A stretch of 64,000 bases of DNA from Azohydromonas lata NBRC 102462 (GTDB taxonomy: Bacteria; Pseudomonadota; Gammaproteobacteria; Burkholderiales; Burkholderiaceae_C): NCBI RefSeq assembly GCF_001571085.1, contig NZ_BCTC01000007.1:1-64000 (forward strand), in the 5' to 3' direction. Position 1 is the first letter of the stretch. The number at the start of each line of letters is the position of its first letter. Both the position numbers and the translations under genes were made by a program. Positions 31,245-40,204 of this stretch are shown here, one piece after another. Under the pieces are notes generated by a model. It was given only the letters and a program-made list of their open reading frames with translations, had not been told where the DNA came from and did no database searches.

Positions 31245-33548
31245 ATGCGGTTTCAAGCGGAGTGGCGCGCCTGGCTGCGCGCCTTGGGGGTGGCGGGCGG
31301 TGCGGTCGCCGTGGCGGCGGGCTTGCCGGTGCGGGCCCAGGAGGGCGCCAGCGCTGCGGCGACGGCGGCGGCCATGCCGTCCGCGAGCCCGGGGCTGCCC
31401 GGCGACGGGGTGTATCGAGTGGAAAACCAATGCAGCTTGCGTGTGCTGCAGGTACAGGGCGGCGCCGTGCGCGAGCAGGCGGCGCTGCAGCTTGGGCATT
31501 GGCAGTCGCTGGCACACCAGCGCTGGCGGCTGGAGCGGCTGGCCGATGGCGACTACCGCCTCACGGCGCAGCACAGCGAGCTGGCCTTGCAAAGCGAGGC
31601 CGCCGGCTATGCGCAAGGCGCCAGGGCCGACACGGCCAGCCAGCGCGTCGTGCTGCAGCCCTTGGGCGACGGCTGGATGCGCGTGGTGTCGCGACAGGAC
31701 GGGCTGGCGCTGGCCGCCGCGGCGGATGCCGAAGGCGCCGCCGCCGTGCGCCAGCCCTTGAGCGCCGACTGCGCCCAGGCCTGGCGCCTGGTGTCCGAGG
31801 AGGCCGCCGCCGGCACGCCGGCCGACGTGCGCGTGGTGCAGGGCCAGGGCCAGAGCGCGCCCGTGAACACGCGGCTGCCCGTGGCGCCCATGGTGCGGGT
31901 GCTGGACGCCAACGGCGTGGCCGTGGTGGGCGTGCCGGTGCGCTTCCGGGTGGTGGACGGCGGCGGGACCATCACCGGCGCCTACGTGCTCACCAACGGC
32001 CAGGGCAATGCGCGGCTGGGAAGCTGGACGCTTGGGCCCATTGCCGGGCGGCAGCGCGTCTCGGCCAGCACGCCGGGGCTGGCCGAGGCCGTGATCCGGG
32101 CCACGGCGCTGTCCGACGGGGCGCGGCTGGAGGTGCCGGAAGCCAGCAACCACCAGATGGCGCCGGTCAACACCGCGCTGCCGCGCCAGCCCGCGGTGTA
32201 CGTGATGAACGCCGCCGGGCGGCCCGTGGCCGGCGTGGCCGTGAGCTTCAGCCCAAACGACGGCAGCCGCGTCGGCCGCACCGTGGCCGTGAGCGACACC
32301 CAGGGGCGCGCCAGCCCGGGCACCTGGACGCTGGGGGCCGGCGAGGGCGAGCAGACCATGGACGTGCAGGCCGGCGGCTACGCCGGCTTGCAGCTCAGCG
32401 CCCAAGCGCTGCCCGCGGGCGCGCCCACGCTGGTGCGCGAGGTCTTCATGCGCAACGTCTACGAGGTCTGGGACATGGCCTTCGCGCCGGAGGGCGTGAT
32501 GCTCTACACCGAGCGCGGCAAGGGGCTGTGGGCGCGCCTGCCCGGCGGCGAGCGCCGGCAGCTCTTCGCGCCGGCGGATTTCGTGAGCGCCACCAACAGC
32601 GGCATGCTGGGCCTGGCGCTGGACCCGGAGTTCGCCGCCAACCGCCGCGTGTACGTGTTCATGGCTTCCAGCTTGGGCGGCGTGCGCGACAACCGCGTGG
32701 TGCGGCTGCGCGTGAAGCCGGACTGGACGGGGGTGGAGGGACGCACCGACATCGTCACCGGCATCCCGTTCCAGAACCAGCCCGGGCTGGTCGGCCAGCA
32801 CTCCGGCGGGGCGCTGGCCTTCGTGGGGACGGACTTGCTCATCAGCACGGGCGACCTGCGCGCGGGGCCCGTGCCGCAGAACCTCAAGTCCTTGGGCGGC
32901 AAGGTGCTGCGGGTGGACCGCGAGGGGCGCCCGGCCGCGGGCAACCAGGCGCCGGCCGGGGGCGATGCGCGCCTCTGGGTCGTGGGCCTGCGCAACGGGC
33001 AGGGGCTGGCGGTGCAGCCGTTCACGCAGCGGCCCTACCTGATAGAGCACGGCCCCGGCAGTGACGACGAGGTCACGCCGCTGCGCCCCGGCAACGGCGG
33101 CTGGGACCCGCGCCCGCGCCCGCTGGGCAGCCCCGGCGCGCGCTGCCCAAACGGCCAGTTGCTCACCTACTGCGGCTATGCCGGCACCAGGATGACGGAC
33201 ACGGGCCTCTATCCCGACGCGCTGCGCCCGGCCTGGCGCTCCGGCCTGCCCGCGCGCGGCACGGGCGGCGGCACCTTCGTCACCGGACCGGTCTGGAAGG
33301 ACTGGCGCAATGCCCTGGTCATCGGCCAGATGTCGGGCCGCCGCCTGCTGGTGCTGCAGCTCACCGACACCGGCGACGCCGTGCGCGCCGTCACGCCGCT
33401 GCTGGAGGAGCTCAACGTGCGGCTGCGCCACGTGGTGCAGGGGCCTGACGGCTCGCTCTACATCAGCACCTCCAGCGACAACAACCACAGCAACGTGCGC
33501 ACCCAGGTCTGGCGGCTGAGCCCCTACAGCGGCGGCGTCAATCCGTGA
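31245..33548 (+). CDS. Secreted lectin/Ig-like/glucose-sorbosone dehydrogenase fusion
   Basis: A protein of 767 residues from the ATG at 31245. An N-terminal signal peptide (about 1-30) is followed by a ricin-type beta-trefoil (about 45-190, RVENQCSLRVLQVQG, QRWRLERLADGDYRLTAQHS). Two Ig-like/invasin-type domains follow at about 195-400 (SAPVNTRLPVAPMVRVLDAN; APVNTALPRQPAVYVMNAAG). Then comes a beta-propeller of the PQQ-type glucose/sorbosone dehydrogenase family at about 405-765 (VWDMAFAPEGVMLYTERGKG; LGLALDPEFAANRRVYVF; GQHSGGALAF). The enzyme family oxidises sugars in the periplasm, but cofactor residues cannot be confirmed by eye. It lies between fliA and flgN, not a usual place. A link to flagella is not shown. 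Confidence 0.72.
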   Translation: MRFQAEWRAWLRALGVAGGAVAVAAGLPVRAQEGASAAATAAAMPSASPGLPGDGVYRVENQCSLRVLQVQGGAVREQAALQLGHWQSLAHQRWRLERLADGDYRLTAQHSELALQSEAAGYAQGARADTASQRVVLQPLGDGWMRVVSRQDGLALAAAADAEGAAAVRQPLSADCAQAWRLVSEEAAAGTPADVRVVQGQGQSAPVNTRLPVAPMVRVLDANGVAVVGVPVRFRVVDGGGTITGAYVLTNGQGNARLGSWTLGPIAGRQRVSASTPGLAEAVIRATALSDGARLEVPEASNHQMAPVNTALPRQPAVYVMNAAGRPVAGVAVSFSPNDGSRVGRTVAVSDTQGRASPGTWTLGAGEGEQTMDVQAGGYAGLQLSAQALPAGAPTLVREVFMRNVYEVWDMAFAPEGVMLYTERGKGLWARLPGGERRQLFAPADFVSATNSGMLGLALDPEFAANRRVYVFMASSLGGVRDNRVVRLRVKPDWTGVEGRTDIVTGIPFQNQPGLVGQHSGGALAFVGTDLLISTGDLRAGPVPQNLKSLGGKVLRVDREGRPAAGNQAPAGGDARLWVVGLRNGQGLAVQPFTQRPYLIEHGPGSDDEVTPLRPGNGGWDPRPRPLGSPGARCPNGQLLTYCGYAGTRMTDTGLYPDALRPAWRSGLPARGTGGGTFVTGPVWKDWRNALVIGQMSGRRLLVLQLTDTGDAVRAVTPLLEELNVRLRHVVQGPDGSLYISTSSDNNHSNVRTQVWRLSPYSGGVNP

Positions 33549-33607
33549 GCCGGGGCGTCGCTGACTCCTACAAACCGTGCCGATGCCCCCGCGTGGCGAC
33601 GGGGAAC

Positions 33608-33632
33608 AAAAAAGGCCCGCTGGAAGCGGGCC
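33608..33632 (-). terminator. Rho-independent terminator of flgMN
   Basis: Minus strand: GGCCCGC pairs with GCGGGCC over a five-base loop and is followed by TTTTTT. It lies 22 bases after the flgN stop. Confidence 0.9.
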
Positions 33633-33654
33633 GTTCAGGCGAGGGTGCGGCCGC

Positions 33655-34050
33655 TCAGGCGCGCACCATGCCGCCGCGCGAGGGGCGGTCGGCCAGGCCG
33701 CCGGCGCCGTAGACGGGGCCGGCATTGAGGCCGGGCAGCAGCACGTCGATGGCGCGGTCCAGCGCCGCGGTGGCGCGGGCCAGGGCTTCGCGCTGGGCGG
33801 CCACCTGGCTGCCCGCGTGCGCCAGGCGCAGGCGCAGTGCCGGCGGCACGCTGCCGTTGCGCGCGGCCTGGGCGAAGCGGTTGACGGCCGTGGCCAGGGC
33901 CTGGTGCAACTGCTCGGCCTGGCGCTCCATGGCGGCGGCGTCGCGCTCGCGCAGGGAATTGCTCAACCCCAAAAGGTTCGCCTCCAGCACAGCCAGAGTG
34001 CTTTCCAGCTCTTCGGCGGTGGACGTGTTGTCGGCGCAGGGGTTGTTCAT
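33655..34050 (-). CDS. flgN: Flagellar export chaperone FlgN
   Basis: A helical protein of 131 residues (AEELESTLAVLEANLLGLSN and HQALATAVNRFAQAARNGSV) of the size and shape of FlgN, the chaperone for hook-filament junction proteins FlgK and FlgL. It directly follows flgM with 20 bases between. FlgN is weakly conserved, so the call rests on position, helical pattern and the C-terminal tail. It is expected to bind the C-termini of FlgK and FlgL encoded 10 kb to the right. Confidence 0.85.
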   Translation of the reverse strand: MNNPCADNTSTAEELESTLAVLEANLLGLSNSLRERDAAAMERQAEQLHQALATAVNRFAQAARNGSVPPALRLRLAHAGSQVAAQREALARATAALDRAIDVLLPGLNAGPVYGAGGLADRPSRGGMVRA

Positions 34051-34070
34051 GGGTTACAGCGGTGGTTGTG

Positions 34071-34388
34071 TCAATGCGGAGAACGCGCCAGCAGTTCCTG
34101 GGCGTTGTCGAGAAGCTTGTCGGCGATGGCTCCGGCGTTGATGCGGAAAGAGCCGTCGCGTATGGCTTGTGCGATGCGCTGCACCTTGGCGGTGTCGAAG
34201 CTGGCATCGCCGCCGGCAATGAGCGTGGTGGCTGCAGGCGAGAGTGCGACCTGCGTGCTGCTGGCCTCGCCAGCGGCCACGGAAGAGGATGTGGATGCCG
34301 TGCCGCTGGTGGAGGGACGCGCAGCAGCCGCGGTCTCGCCATTGGCCGTGGTGCGGGCGGACGAGAGATTGAAAGGGCCGATCTTCAT
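34071..34388 (-). CDS. flgM: Anti-sigma-28 factor FlgM
   Basis: A protein of 105 residues. The N-terminal half is Ser/Thr/Ala-rich and disordered. The C-terminal sigma-binding part has FDTAKVQRIAQAIRDGSFRI and NAGAIADKLLDNAQELL, the recognised FlgM helices. It holds FliA inactive until the hook is complete, then is exported. A sigma-28-type promoter lies 48 bases upstream, giving the usual feedback loop. Confidence 0.95.
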   Translation of the reverse strand: MKIGPFNLSSARTTANGETAAAARPSTSGTASTSSSVAAGEASSTQVALSPAATTLIAGGDASFDTAKVQRIAQAIRDGSFRINAGAIADKLLDNAQELLARSPH

Positions 34389-34436
34389 GGTGCGTCTCCG
34401 GGTACGGGCTGGACCGGCCCGCTCAACATGGGTGAG

Positions 34437-34463
34437 ATATCGGAGCCGCTACGGAGAACTTTA
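34437..34463 (-). promoter_or_regulatory. Sigma-28 (FliA) promoter for flgMN
   Basis: Minus strand: TAAAGTTC, 11 bases, TCCGATAT. Both boxes and spacing agree with the other FliA sites. It drives flgM and flgN. Confidence 0.8.
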
Positions 34464-34554
34464 ATGGGGCTTGGTAACCGGCGCTCATATAGGGGGCAGG
34501 GCGCCGCGCAGCCTTGAGCACGCGCAGGCGCCGGCGGGAAAACGGACGTGCGCG

Positions 34555-35286
34555 TCATGGCGCCACCTCCGCCTGGCGCGGCGCCACGGGCAGCGCGCTG
34601 ATGACGCGGCCGCTGTCGGTGCGCAGCCGCACGGCCTGGCCTTCCAAGCCGGGACCCAGCGCCTGGGCCTCGCCGCTGACGCTGTAGCCGTCGCCCGTGG
34701 CGACCACGCGCACCGTGTCGCCGGCGGCGAACCACTGGCGCGCACGCAGGTGGGCGCGCTGCAGCGTTTCGCCCGCGGGCAGTGACTGCGCCAGCGCGCG
34801 GCCCAGCGCCTGCTCGGCCGCGGTCACCGCGGGGCTGGCGCCGGCGGCGACGTCCACTTCCTCGCGCGCCAGGTGCGCGGCTTCCAGTACCGTGCCCACG
34901 GGCAGGGCCTGCGCCATCACCAGCGCCGGGGCGAAGACCTTGACCGTGACGGGCAAATACACGTTCCAGGGCGCACCGGCCATGCAGCGCAGGCCGATGC
35001 GTGCGCGCCCCCACATGCGCTGGCCCGCAGGCACGTAGGGTTGCACCTGCGCGCAGGGCGCCAGGCGCAGCCTGGGGTCCAGCGTGCCCAGCTCCAGCTG
35101 CACGCGGGCGCCGGGCAGCTCGGCCGAGGCGGCCTGTGCCGCCTGCTGCGCCAGCTCACGCACGCGCGCCAGCACCGCGGGCTCCAGCCCCGCGCCGGCG
35201 GCAGCAGGCGCTGCCGCTTGCGCGCAGGCCGCAGCCGCGGCACACAGGCCGAGCAGGGGCAGAAGTAGGGGGCGCAGTGCTTTCAC
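34555..35286 (-). CDS. flgA: Flagellar P-ring assembly chaperone FlgA
   Basis: A periplasmic protein of 243 residues. A GTG start gives MKALRPLLLPLLGLCAAAAA, a signal peptide cleaved near AQAAA; a second GTG nine bases upstream is possible. The body contains the SAF-type domain (GTVLEAAHLAREEVDVAAGA; VVATGDGYSVSGEAQALGPG; GQAVRLRTDSGRVISALPV). FlgA helps FlgI subunits assemble into the P ring. It diverges from flgB, with a shared 128-base control region. Confidence 0.93.
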   Translation of the reverse strand: MKALRPLLLPLLGLCAAAAACAQAAAPAAAGAGLEPAVLARVRELAQQAAQAASAELPGARVQLELGTLDPRLRLAPCAQVQPYVPAGQRMWGRARIGLRCMAGAPWNVYLPVTVKVFAPALVMAQALPVGTVLEAAHLAREEVDVAAGASPAVTAAEQALGRALAQSLPAGETLQRAHLRARQWFAAGDTVRVVATGDGYSVSGEAQALGPGLEGQAVRLRTDSGRVISALPVAPRQAEVAP

Positions 35287-35414
35287 GGCGGCCACTTTAG
35301 AGCCCGCCCGCGCGGGCCATGCGCCGGAATTGCGCCCGGTTCCTGCCGCTTATTCCAGCGGCCAGCGCGCGACGGCGTGCCCACAATGCGACGCATCAGA
35401 AAAGCCGTGCCGTC

Positions 35415-35918
35415 ATGCTCAAACGCCTCACCGACACCCTGAGCTTCCAGACCGAGGCTTTGCTGCTGCGTTCTGAACGCCAGCGCGTGCTGGCCAGCAA
35501 CATCGCCAACGCCGACACGCCGCACTACCAGGCGCGCGACATGGATTTCGCGCAGGCGCTGCGCGAGGCCACGGGCGGCCAGGCCACGCTCAGGGCCGAG
35601 ATGATGCCGCCGTCCACGGCCGCCGGCGCCTCGGCCGCGCCGGCGCTGACCATTCGTTCCGGCGCGCCGCAGCCGCTGGCCAGCGCCGCGGGCCACCTGG
35701 CCTCGCCGGTGGAGGGCTCCGTGGCCGAGATAGGCACGCAAAGCCGACACGGCGAGCTGGCCTACGCCAGCCCGGCCATGACCTCGCTGGACGGCAACAC
35801 CGTGGACATGGACCGCGAGCGCGCCGCCTTCGCCGACAACAGCGTCAAGTACGAGGCGACGCTGCGCTTCATCAATACCGGCGTGCGCACCATGCTCGAC
35901 GCCATCAAGGGCCAGTGA
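35415..35918 (+). CDS. flgB: Flagellar basal body rod protein FlgB
   Basis: A proximal rod protein of 167 residues. It has the rod/hook N-terminal motif [20 protein letters not shown] and the C-terminal [21 protein letters not shown] Thr/Ala/Ser-rich insert at about 55-100 makes it slightly longer than enteric FlgB. The start was set at the ATG at 35415. It is the first gene of the flgBCDEFGHIJKL series, expected to be class 2 and FlhDC-dependent. Confidence 0.96.
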   Translation: MLKRLTDTLSFQTEALLLRSERQRVLASNIANADTPHYQARDMDFAQALREATGGQATLRAEMMPPSTAAGASAAPALTIRSGAPQPLASAAGHLASPVEGSVAEIGTQSRHGELAYASPAMTSLDGNTVDMDRERAAFADNSVKYEATLRFINTGVRTMLDAIKGQ

Positions 35919-35977
35919 GCGGCCGGCGCCGCCCGCACCGCCGCCGCTTCGCCCACCGATTCCAGGACCACCGCCGC

Positions 35978-36400
35978 ATGAGCCTGCTCAACATCTTCAA
36001 CGTCGCCGGCAGCGCCGTGAGCGCGCAAAGCCAGCGCCTGAACACCGTGGCCTCCAACCTGGCCAATGCCGACACCGTGGCCGGCCCCGACGGCCAGGCC
36101 TACAAGGCGCGCCAGGTGGTGTTCCAGACCGAGCTCATGGGCGCACAGCAAGGCGGCGTGGGCGAGAGCGCCGGCGTGCGCGTGAGCAACGTGGTGGAGG
36201 ACAACTCGCCGGGGCGCCGCGTGTTCGACCCTAAACATCCGGCCGCCGATGCCGATGGGTATGTCACCTTCAGCAACGTCAACCCGGTGGAGGAGATGGT
36301 CAACATGATCTCGGCCTCGCGTTCCTACCAGAACAACGTCGAGATCATGAACACCGCCAAGAGCCTGCTGCAGAAGACGCTGCAACTGGGCCAGGGCTGA
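35978..36400 (+). CDS. flgC: Flagellar basal body rod protein FlgC
   Basis: A proximal rod protein of 140 residues, beginning [20 protein letters not shown] and containing [20 protein letters not shown]. The C-terminal half has [20 protein letters not shown] and [17 protein letters not shown], the rod/hook family ending. The start at 35978 was preferred over a long arginine-rich upstream extension. It follows flgB by 59 bases and precedes flgD by 41. Confidence 0.97.
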   Translation: MSLLNIFNVAGSAVSAQSQRLNTVASNLANADTVAGPDGQAYKARQVVFQTELMGAQQGGVGESAGVRVSNVVEDNSPGRRVFDPKHPAADADGYVTFSNVNPVEEMVNMISASRSYQNNVEIMNTAKSLLQKTLQLGQG

Positions 36401-36441
36401 CGTTGACTGCGCCGGCCCGCTCCTCCTGACTTCCTCCCCGC

Positions 36442-37131
36442 ATGACCACCACCGCCACCACCTCCGCCAACAGCGCCAATCCCTTTGCGGCGCTTTCCAA
36501 CAGCAGCACGAGCAGCACGAGCAGCTCCGGCAGCAGCGACAAGAACAAGCAGGTGGCCACCGAGGACCGCTTCCTCACGCTGCTGGTGGCGCAGATGAAG
36601 AACCAGGACCCGCTCAACCCCATGGACAACGCGCAGGTCACGAGCCAGCTGGCGCAGATCAATACCGTCAGCGGCCTGGACAAGCTCAACACCACCGTGG
36701 CCGGGCTGGGCTCGCAGTTCATGCAGATGCAGGCGGTGCAGGCCGCCAGCCTGGTCAACCGCAACGTGGTGATCGAGGGCAACCGGCTCACCGAGGGCAG
36801 CGCCTCCAACAAGCTGGCCGGCTCGCTGGACCTCGCCAACTCGGCCGACCGGGTGCAGGTGCAGATCTTGGACGGTGCCGGCGCCGTGATCGATACCGTG
36901 CAGCTGAACGCGCAAAAGGCCGGGCGCGTCAATTTCGAGTGGACGCAGCCCAGCGGCGTGGCCGCGGGCCAGACCTTCAAGGTCACCGCGAGCGCCGGCT
37001 CCAACGCCGTCACCGCCACGCCTTTGACCACCGACACCGTCACCGCCGTCAGCACCAGCGGACAGTCGCTGCAACTGCGGCTGAGCCATAGCGGGCTCGT
37101 GAACTACAGCGCCGTCAAGGCCTTCAACTGA
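36442..37131 (+). CDS. flgD: Flagellar hook cap protein FlgD
   Basis: A protein of 229 residues. A Ser/Thr-rich N-terminus is followed by the FlgD signature FLTLLVAQMKNQDPLNPMDN and SQLAQINTVSGLDKLNTTV. The C-terminal part is an Ig/Tudor-like hook-cap domain (VQLNAQKAGRVNFEWTQPSG). It caps the growing hook and is discarded later. flgE follows after 16 bases. Confidence 0.96.
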   Translation: MTTTATTSANSANPFAALSNSSTSSTSSSGSSDKNKQVATEDRFLTLLVAQMKNQDPLNPMDNAQVTSQLAQINTVSGLDKLNTTVAGLGSQFMQMQAVQAASLVNRNVVIEGNRLTEGSASNKLAGSLDLANSADRVQVQILDGAGAVIDTVQLNAQKAGRVNFEWTQPSGVAAGQTFKVTASAGSNAVTATPLTTDTVTAVSTSGQSLQLRLSHSGLVNYSAVKAFN

Positions 37132-37147
37132 AGAACAAGGACTCGCC

Positions 37148-38428
37148 ATGAGCTTCCAGCAAGGCCTCTCCGGCCTCAACGCCTCCAGCAAGAACCTCGA
37201 AGTCATCGGCAACAACATTGCCAACGCCAACACCTATGGCGCCAAGACCGCGCGCGCGGAGTTCTCGCACATGTACGCGGCGGCTTCGGGCGGCGTGAGC
37301 GGGGACATCGGCATCGGCGTGAGCCTGGACGAGGTGTCGCAGCAGTTCACCGGCGGCAACATCACCTCCACCGACAAGCCCACCGACCTGGCCATCAGCG
37401 GCAGCGGCTTCTTCCAGGTGAGCGACGGCGTCAACCCGACGATGTACACCCGCAACGGCCAGTTCAAGGTGGACCGCAGCGGCACCATCGTCAACAACGA
37501 CGGCATGAAGCTGCTGGGCTACCCGGCTGACCCCAACGGCAACATCCAGCCCGGCACGCCGCAGGCGCTGCAGTTGCCCACCTCCGGCATACAGCCCAAG
37601 GCCACCGGCAGCATTTCGCTGGAACTCAACCTGGACTCGCGCTCGGCCGTCACGGCTTCGGACACCAAGCCGTTCAACGCCACCGACCCCACCACCTACA
37701 ACAACGCCACCTCCCAGACCGTCTACGACGCCAAGGGCCAGCCGGTGGCGATGACCTACTACTTCCAGAAGGCCGCCGTCGACACCTGGAACGTCTTCGT
37801 CAGCGCCAACGGCAACATGCTCAACGGCGGCGCCGCGCTGACCAACCAGCTCAAGTTCGCCAGCAACGGCAGCACCGTGCAGGACCCGCAGCCCGAGCTG
37901 CCCGCCCTGGAGTCCGGCGGCAACGGCATCGTGTCCACCACGACGGCGGCCACCGGCACGCTGCCGGGCATGACGACGCTGGACATTCCCATCTCCGGCT
38001 TCGATTTCACCGCGGTGCGCCAGTACGGCACCTCCTTCTCGGTGACCAAGATCAACCAGGACGGCTTTCCCCCGGGCAACCTCACGGGCCTGAACATCCA
38101 GGACAACGGCACGGTGATGGCCCAGTACAGCAACGGCCAGAGCCTGGCCGCGGGCCAGGTGGAGCTGGCCAACTTCCGCAACCCGCAGGGCCTCAAGCCG
38201 GTGGCGGGCAACATGTGGGCGATTTCGCTGGAAGCCGGCGAGCCCGTGCGCGGCGCCCCGGGCAGCGGCTCGCTGGGCAAGCTGCAGGCGGGTGCTCTGG
38301 AGGAGTCCAACGTGGACCTGGCCGGCGAGCTGGTGAACATGATCACGGCGCAGCGCTCCTACCAGGCCAACGCGCAGACCATCAAGACGCAGGACCAGGT
38401 GCTGCAGACCCTGGTCAACCTGCGCTGA
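37148..38428 (+). CDS. flgE: Flagellar hook protein FlgE
   Basis: A protein of 426 residues, normal for hook protein. It begins MSFQQGLSGLNASSKNLEVI with GNNIANANTYGAKTARAEFS and has the FlgE middle (QFTGGNITSTDKPTDLAISG; GFFQVSDGVNPTMYTRNGQF). It ends ITAQRSYQANAQTIKTQDQV, the hook/rod C-terminal helix. FlgE forms the universal joint outside the cell. A good ribosome site AAGGA lies just before the ATG. Confidence 0.98.
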   Translation: MSFQQGLSGLNASSKNLEVIGNNIANANTYGAKTARAEFSHMYAAASGGVSGDIGIGVSLDEVSQQFTGGNITSTDKPTDLAISGSGFFQVSDGVNPTMYTRNGQFKVDRSGTIVNNDGMKLLGYPADPNGNIQPGTPQALQLPTSGIQPKATGSISLELNLDSRSAVTASDTKPFNATDPTTYNNATSQTVYDAKGQPVAMTYYFQKAAVDTWNVFVSANGNMLNGGAALTNQLKFASNGSTVQDPQPELPALESGGNGIVSTTTAATGTLPGMTTLDIPISGFDFTAVRQYGTSFSVTKINQDGFPPGNLTGLNIQDNGTVMAQYSNGQSLAAGQVELANFRNPQGLKPVAGNMWAISLEAGEPVRGAPGSGSLGKLQAGALEESNVDLAGELVNMITAQRSYQANAQTIKTQDQVLQTLVNLR

Positions 38429-38472
38429 TAGTTCCCGCCGCCCACTGACCGAAGCACCGAAGGAGCATTGCC

Positions 38473-39201
38473 TTGGACCGCATGATTTACCTCTCCATGA
38501 CGGGAGCCAAGGCGACCATGCAGCGCCAGGACGTGATCTCCAACAACCTGGCCAACGTCTCCACCGCGGGCTTTCGCGCCGAGATGGCGGCCTTTCGCGC
38601 CGTGCCGGTGCGCGGCGACGGCGCCAGCACCCGCGTGCCCTCGCTGGAGACCACCACCGGCTACGACGCCACGCCCGGCCCCATGCAGAACACCGGGCGC
38701 AACCTGGACGTGGCCATGGTGGGCGACGCCTGGCTGGCCGTGCAGGGCCTGGACGGCACCGAGGCCTACACCCGCGCGGGCTCGCTGGACCTGGACGCGC
38801 AGGGCCAGGTCGTCACCCGCAACGGGCTGCCCGTGTTGGGCGAGGGCGGTCCCATCAGCGTGCCCGCGGGCACGGGCGGCACCCTGAGCATCGGCAGCGA
38901 CGGCACGGTGAGCATCACCAACCCTGACGGGCGCACCACCACCGCCGGGCGGCTCAAGATGGTCACGCCGCAGGCCGCGCTCACCCGCGGCACGGACGGG
39001 CTGTTTCGCGCCGCCAATGGCGACCTGCCCGCCGACCCCGCGGCGCGGCTGCGCGACGGCACGCTCGAAGGCAGCAACGTCTCGCCGGTGGAAACCATGG
39101 TGGCCATGATTGCCGCGGCGCGCCAGTTCGAGCAGCAGATGAAGCTCATGCAGACGGCCGAGCGCCAGTCGCAGACGGCGGCCAAGCTGCTGGGCGGCTG
39201 A
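38473..39201 (+). CDS. flgF: Flagellar basal body rod protein FlgF
   Basis: A proximal rod protein of 242 residues. It starts with TTG (MDRMIYLSMTGAKATMQRQD) behind AAGGAG, which favours this codon. The rod motif [20 protein letters not shown] and the C-terminal SPVETMVAMIAAARQFEQQM identify the family, and length distinguishes it from FlgG. It follows flgE by 44 bases. Confidence 0.96.
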   Translation: MDRMIYLSMTGAKATMQRQDVISNNLANVSTAGFRAEMAAFRAVPVRGDGASTRVPSLETTTGYDATPGPMQNTGRNLDVAMVGDAWLAVQGLDGTEAYTRAGSLDLDAQGQVVTRNGLPVLGEGGPISVPAGTGGTLSIGSDGTVSITNPDGRTTTAGRLKMVTPQAALTRGTDGLFRAANGDLPADPAARLRDGTLEGSNVSPVETMVAMIAAARQFEQQMKLMQTAERQSQTAAKLLGG

Positions 39202-39275
39202 CCCCCGCCGCCGAAATCCGCGCGCGGCGTGCCCCGCGCCGCCTCCCTTCGTGACCTCAGCGCGCCCGGTCCGGC

Positions 39276-39302
39276 TCAAGCCGCGCCGGGCGCTGCCGAT
39301 AT
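39276..39302 (+). promoter_or_regulatory. Possible sigma-28 promoter before flgG
   Basis: TCAAGCCG, 11 bases, GCCGATAT. The -10 box and spacing are right; the -35 half is weaker. It lies 84 bases before flgG inside the flgF-flgG gap of 185 bases and could lift flgGHIJKL expression late. Confidence 0.45.
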
Positions 39303-39386
39303 GGACATCAAACACCGCTTTTTTCGTGCCCTGGGCGGGGCCGGGGGCGGGAGAAGATCGCCCGCAGCATCCAGGAGAAGCTTTCC

Positions 39387-40169
39387 ATGATCCGTTCGCT
39401 GTGGATCGCCAAGTCCGGTATGGAAGCCCAGCAGACCAAGCTGGACACCATCACCAACAACTTGGCCAACGTCTCGACCAATGGCTACAAGCGCAGCCAT
39501 GCCGTGTTCGAGGATCTGATGTACCAGAACCTGCGCCAGAGCGGCTCGGCCACCTCGGAGCAGACGCAGTTGCCCGAAGGCCTGCAGCTGGGCCTGGGCG
39601 TGCGCACCGTGGCCACCTCGCGCAACTTCGAGCCGGGCAGCCTGCAGAGCACCGGCAACGACCTGGACGTGGCTATCCAGGGCCAGGGCTTTTTCCAGGT
39701 CCAGCTGCCCGACGGCACCACGGCCTACACGCGCGACGGCGCCTTCCGGCTGGACTCCAATGGCCAGGTCGTCACGCACGAGGGCTACACGGTGCAGCCG
39801 GGCCTGACCGTGCCCAACAACGCCACCAAGGTGTCGGTGTCGTCCACCGGCATCGTCACCGTGACCGTGCCCAACCAGCTCGCGCCGCAGCAGATCGGCC
39901 AGCTCCAGCTCACGCAGTTCATCAACCCGGCCGGCCTGGAGCCGCGCGGGCAGAACCTGTACACCGAAACCGCGGCCTCCGGCACCCCGACCACGGGCAC
40001 GCCCAACAGCAACGGCCTGGGCCCGCTGGCGCAGGGCTTCGTCGAGACCTCCAACGTCTCGGTGGTGGAGGAGCTGGTGAGCATGATCCAGACGCAGCGC
40101 GCCTACGAGCTCAACTCCAAGGCTGTCTCCACCTCGGACCAGATGCTGCAAAAGCTCAGCCAGCTTTGA
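39387..40169 (+). CDS. flgG: Flagellar distal rod protein FlgG
   Basis: A distal rod protein of 260 residues, [20 protein letters not shown], with [20 protein letters not shown] and [12 protein letters not shown]. The C-terminal [20 protein letters not shown] and [17 protein letters not shown] fit FlgG. It forms the drive-shaft part of the rod. The 185-base gap in front holds a possible sigma-28 site. Confidence 0.98.
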   Translation: MIRSLWIAKSGMEAQQTKLDTITNNLANVSTNGYKRSHAVFEDLMYQNLRQSGSATSEQTQLPEGLQLGLGVRTVATSRNFEPGSLQSTGNDLDVAIQGQGFFQVQLPDGTTAYTRDGAFRLDSNGQVVTHEGYTVQPGLTVPNNATKVSVSSTGIVTVTVPNQLAPQQIGQLQLTQFINPAGLEPRGQNLYTETAASGTPTTGTPNSNGLGPLAQGFVETSNVSVVEELVSMIQTQRAYELNSKAVSTSDQMLQKLSQL

Positions 40170-40204
40170 GGCTGAAAGCGCTGCGCAACATCCAAGGTTC
40201 CGTC

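Noticed and set aside
31113-33725. 870-residue minus-strand frame opposite the sugar dehydrogenase fusion
   Set aside because: Same GC-driven shadow pattern; the plus-strand protein has recognisable domains.
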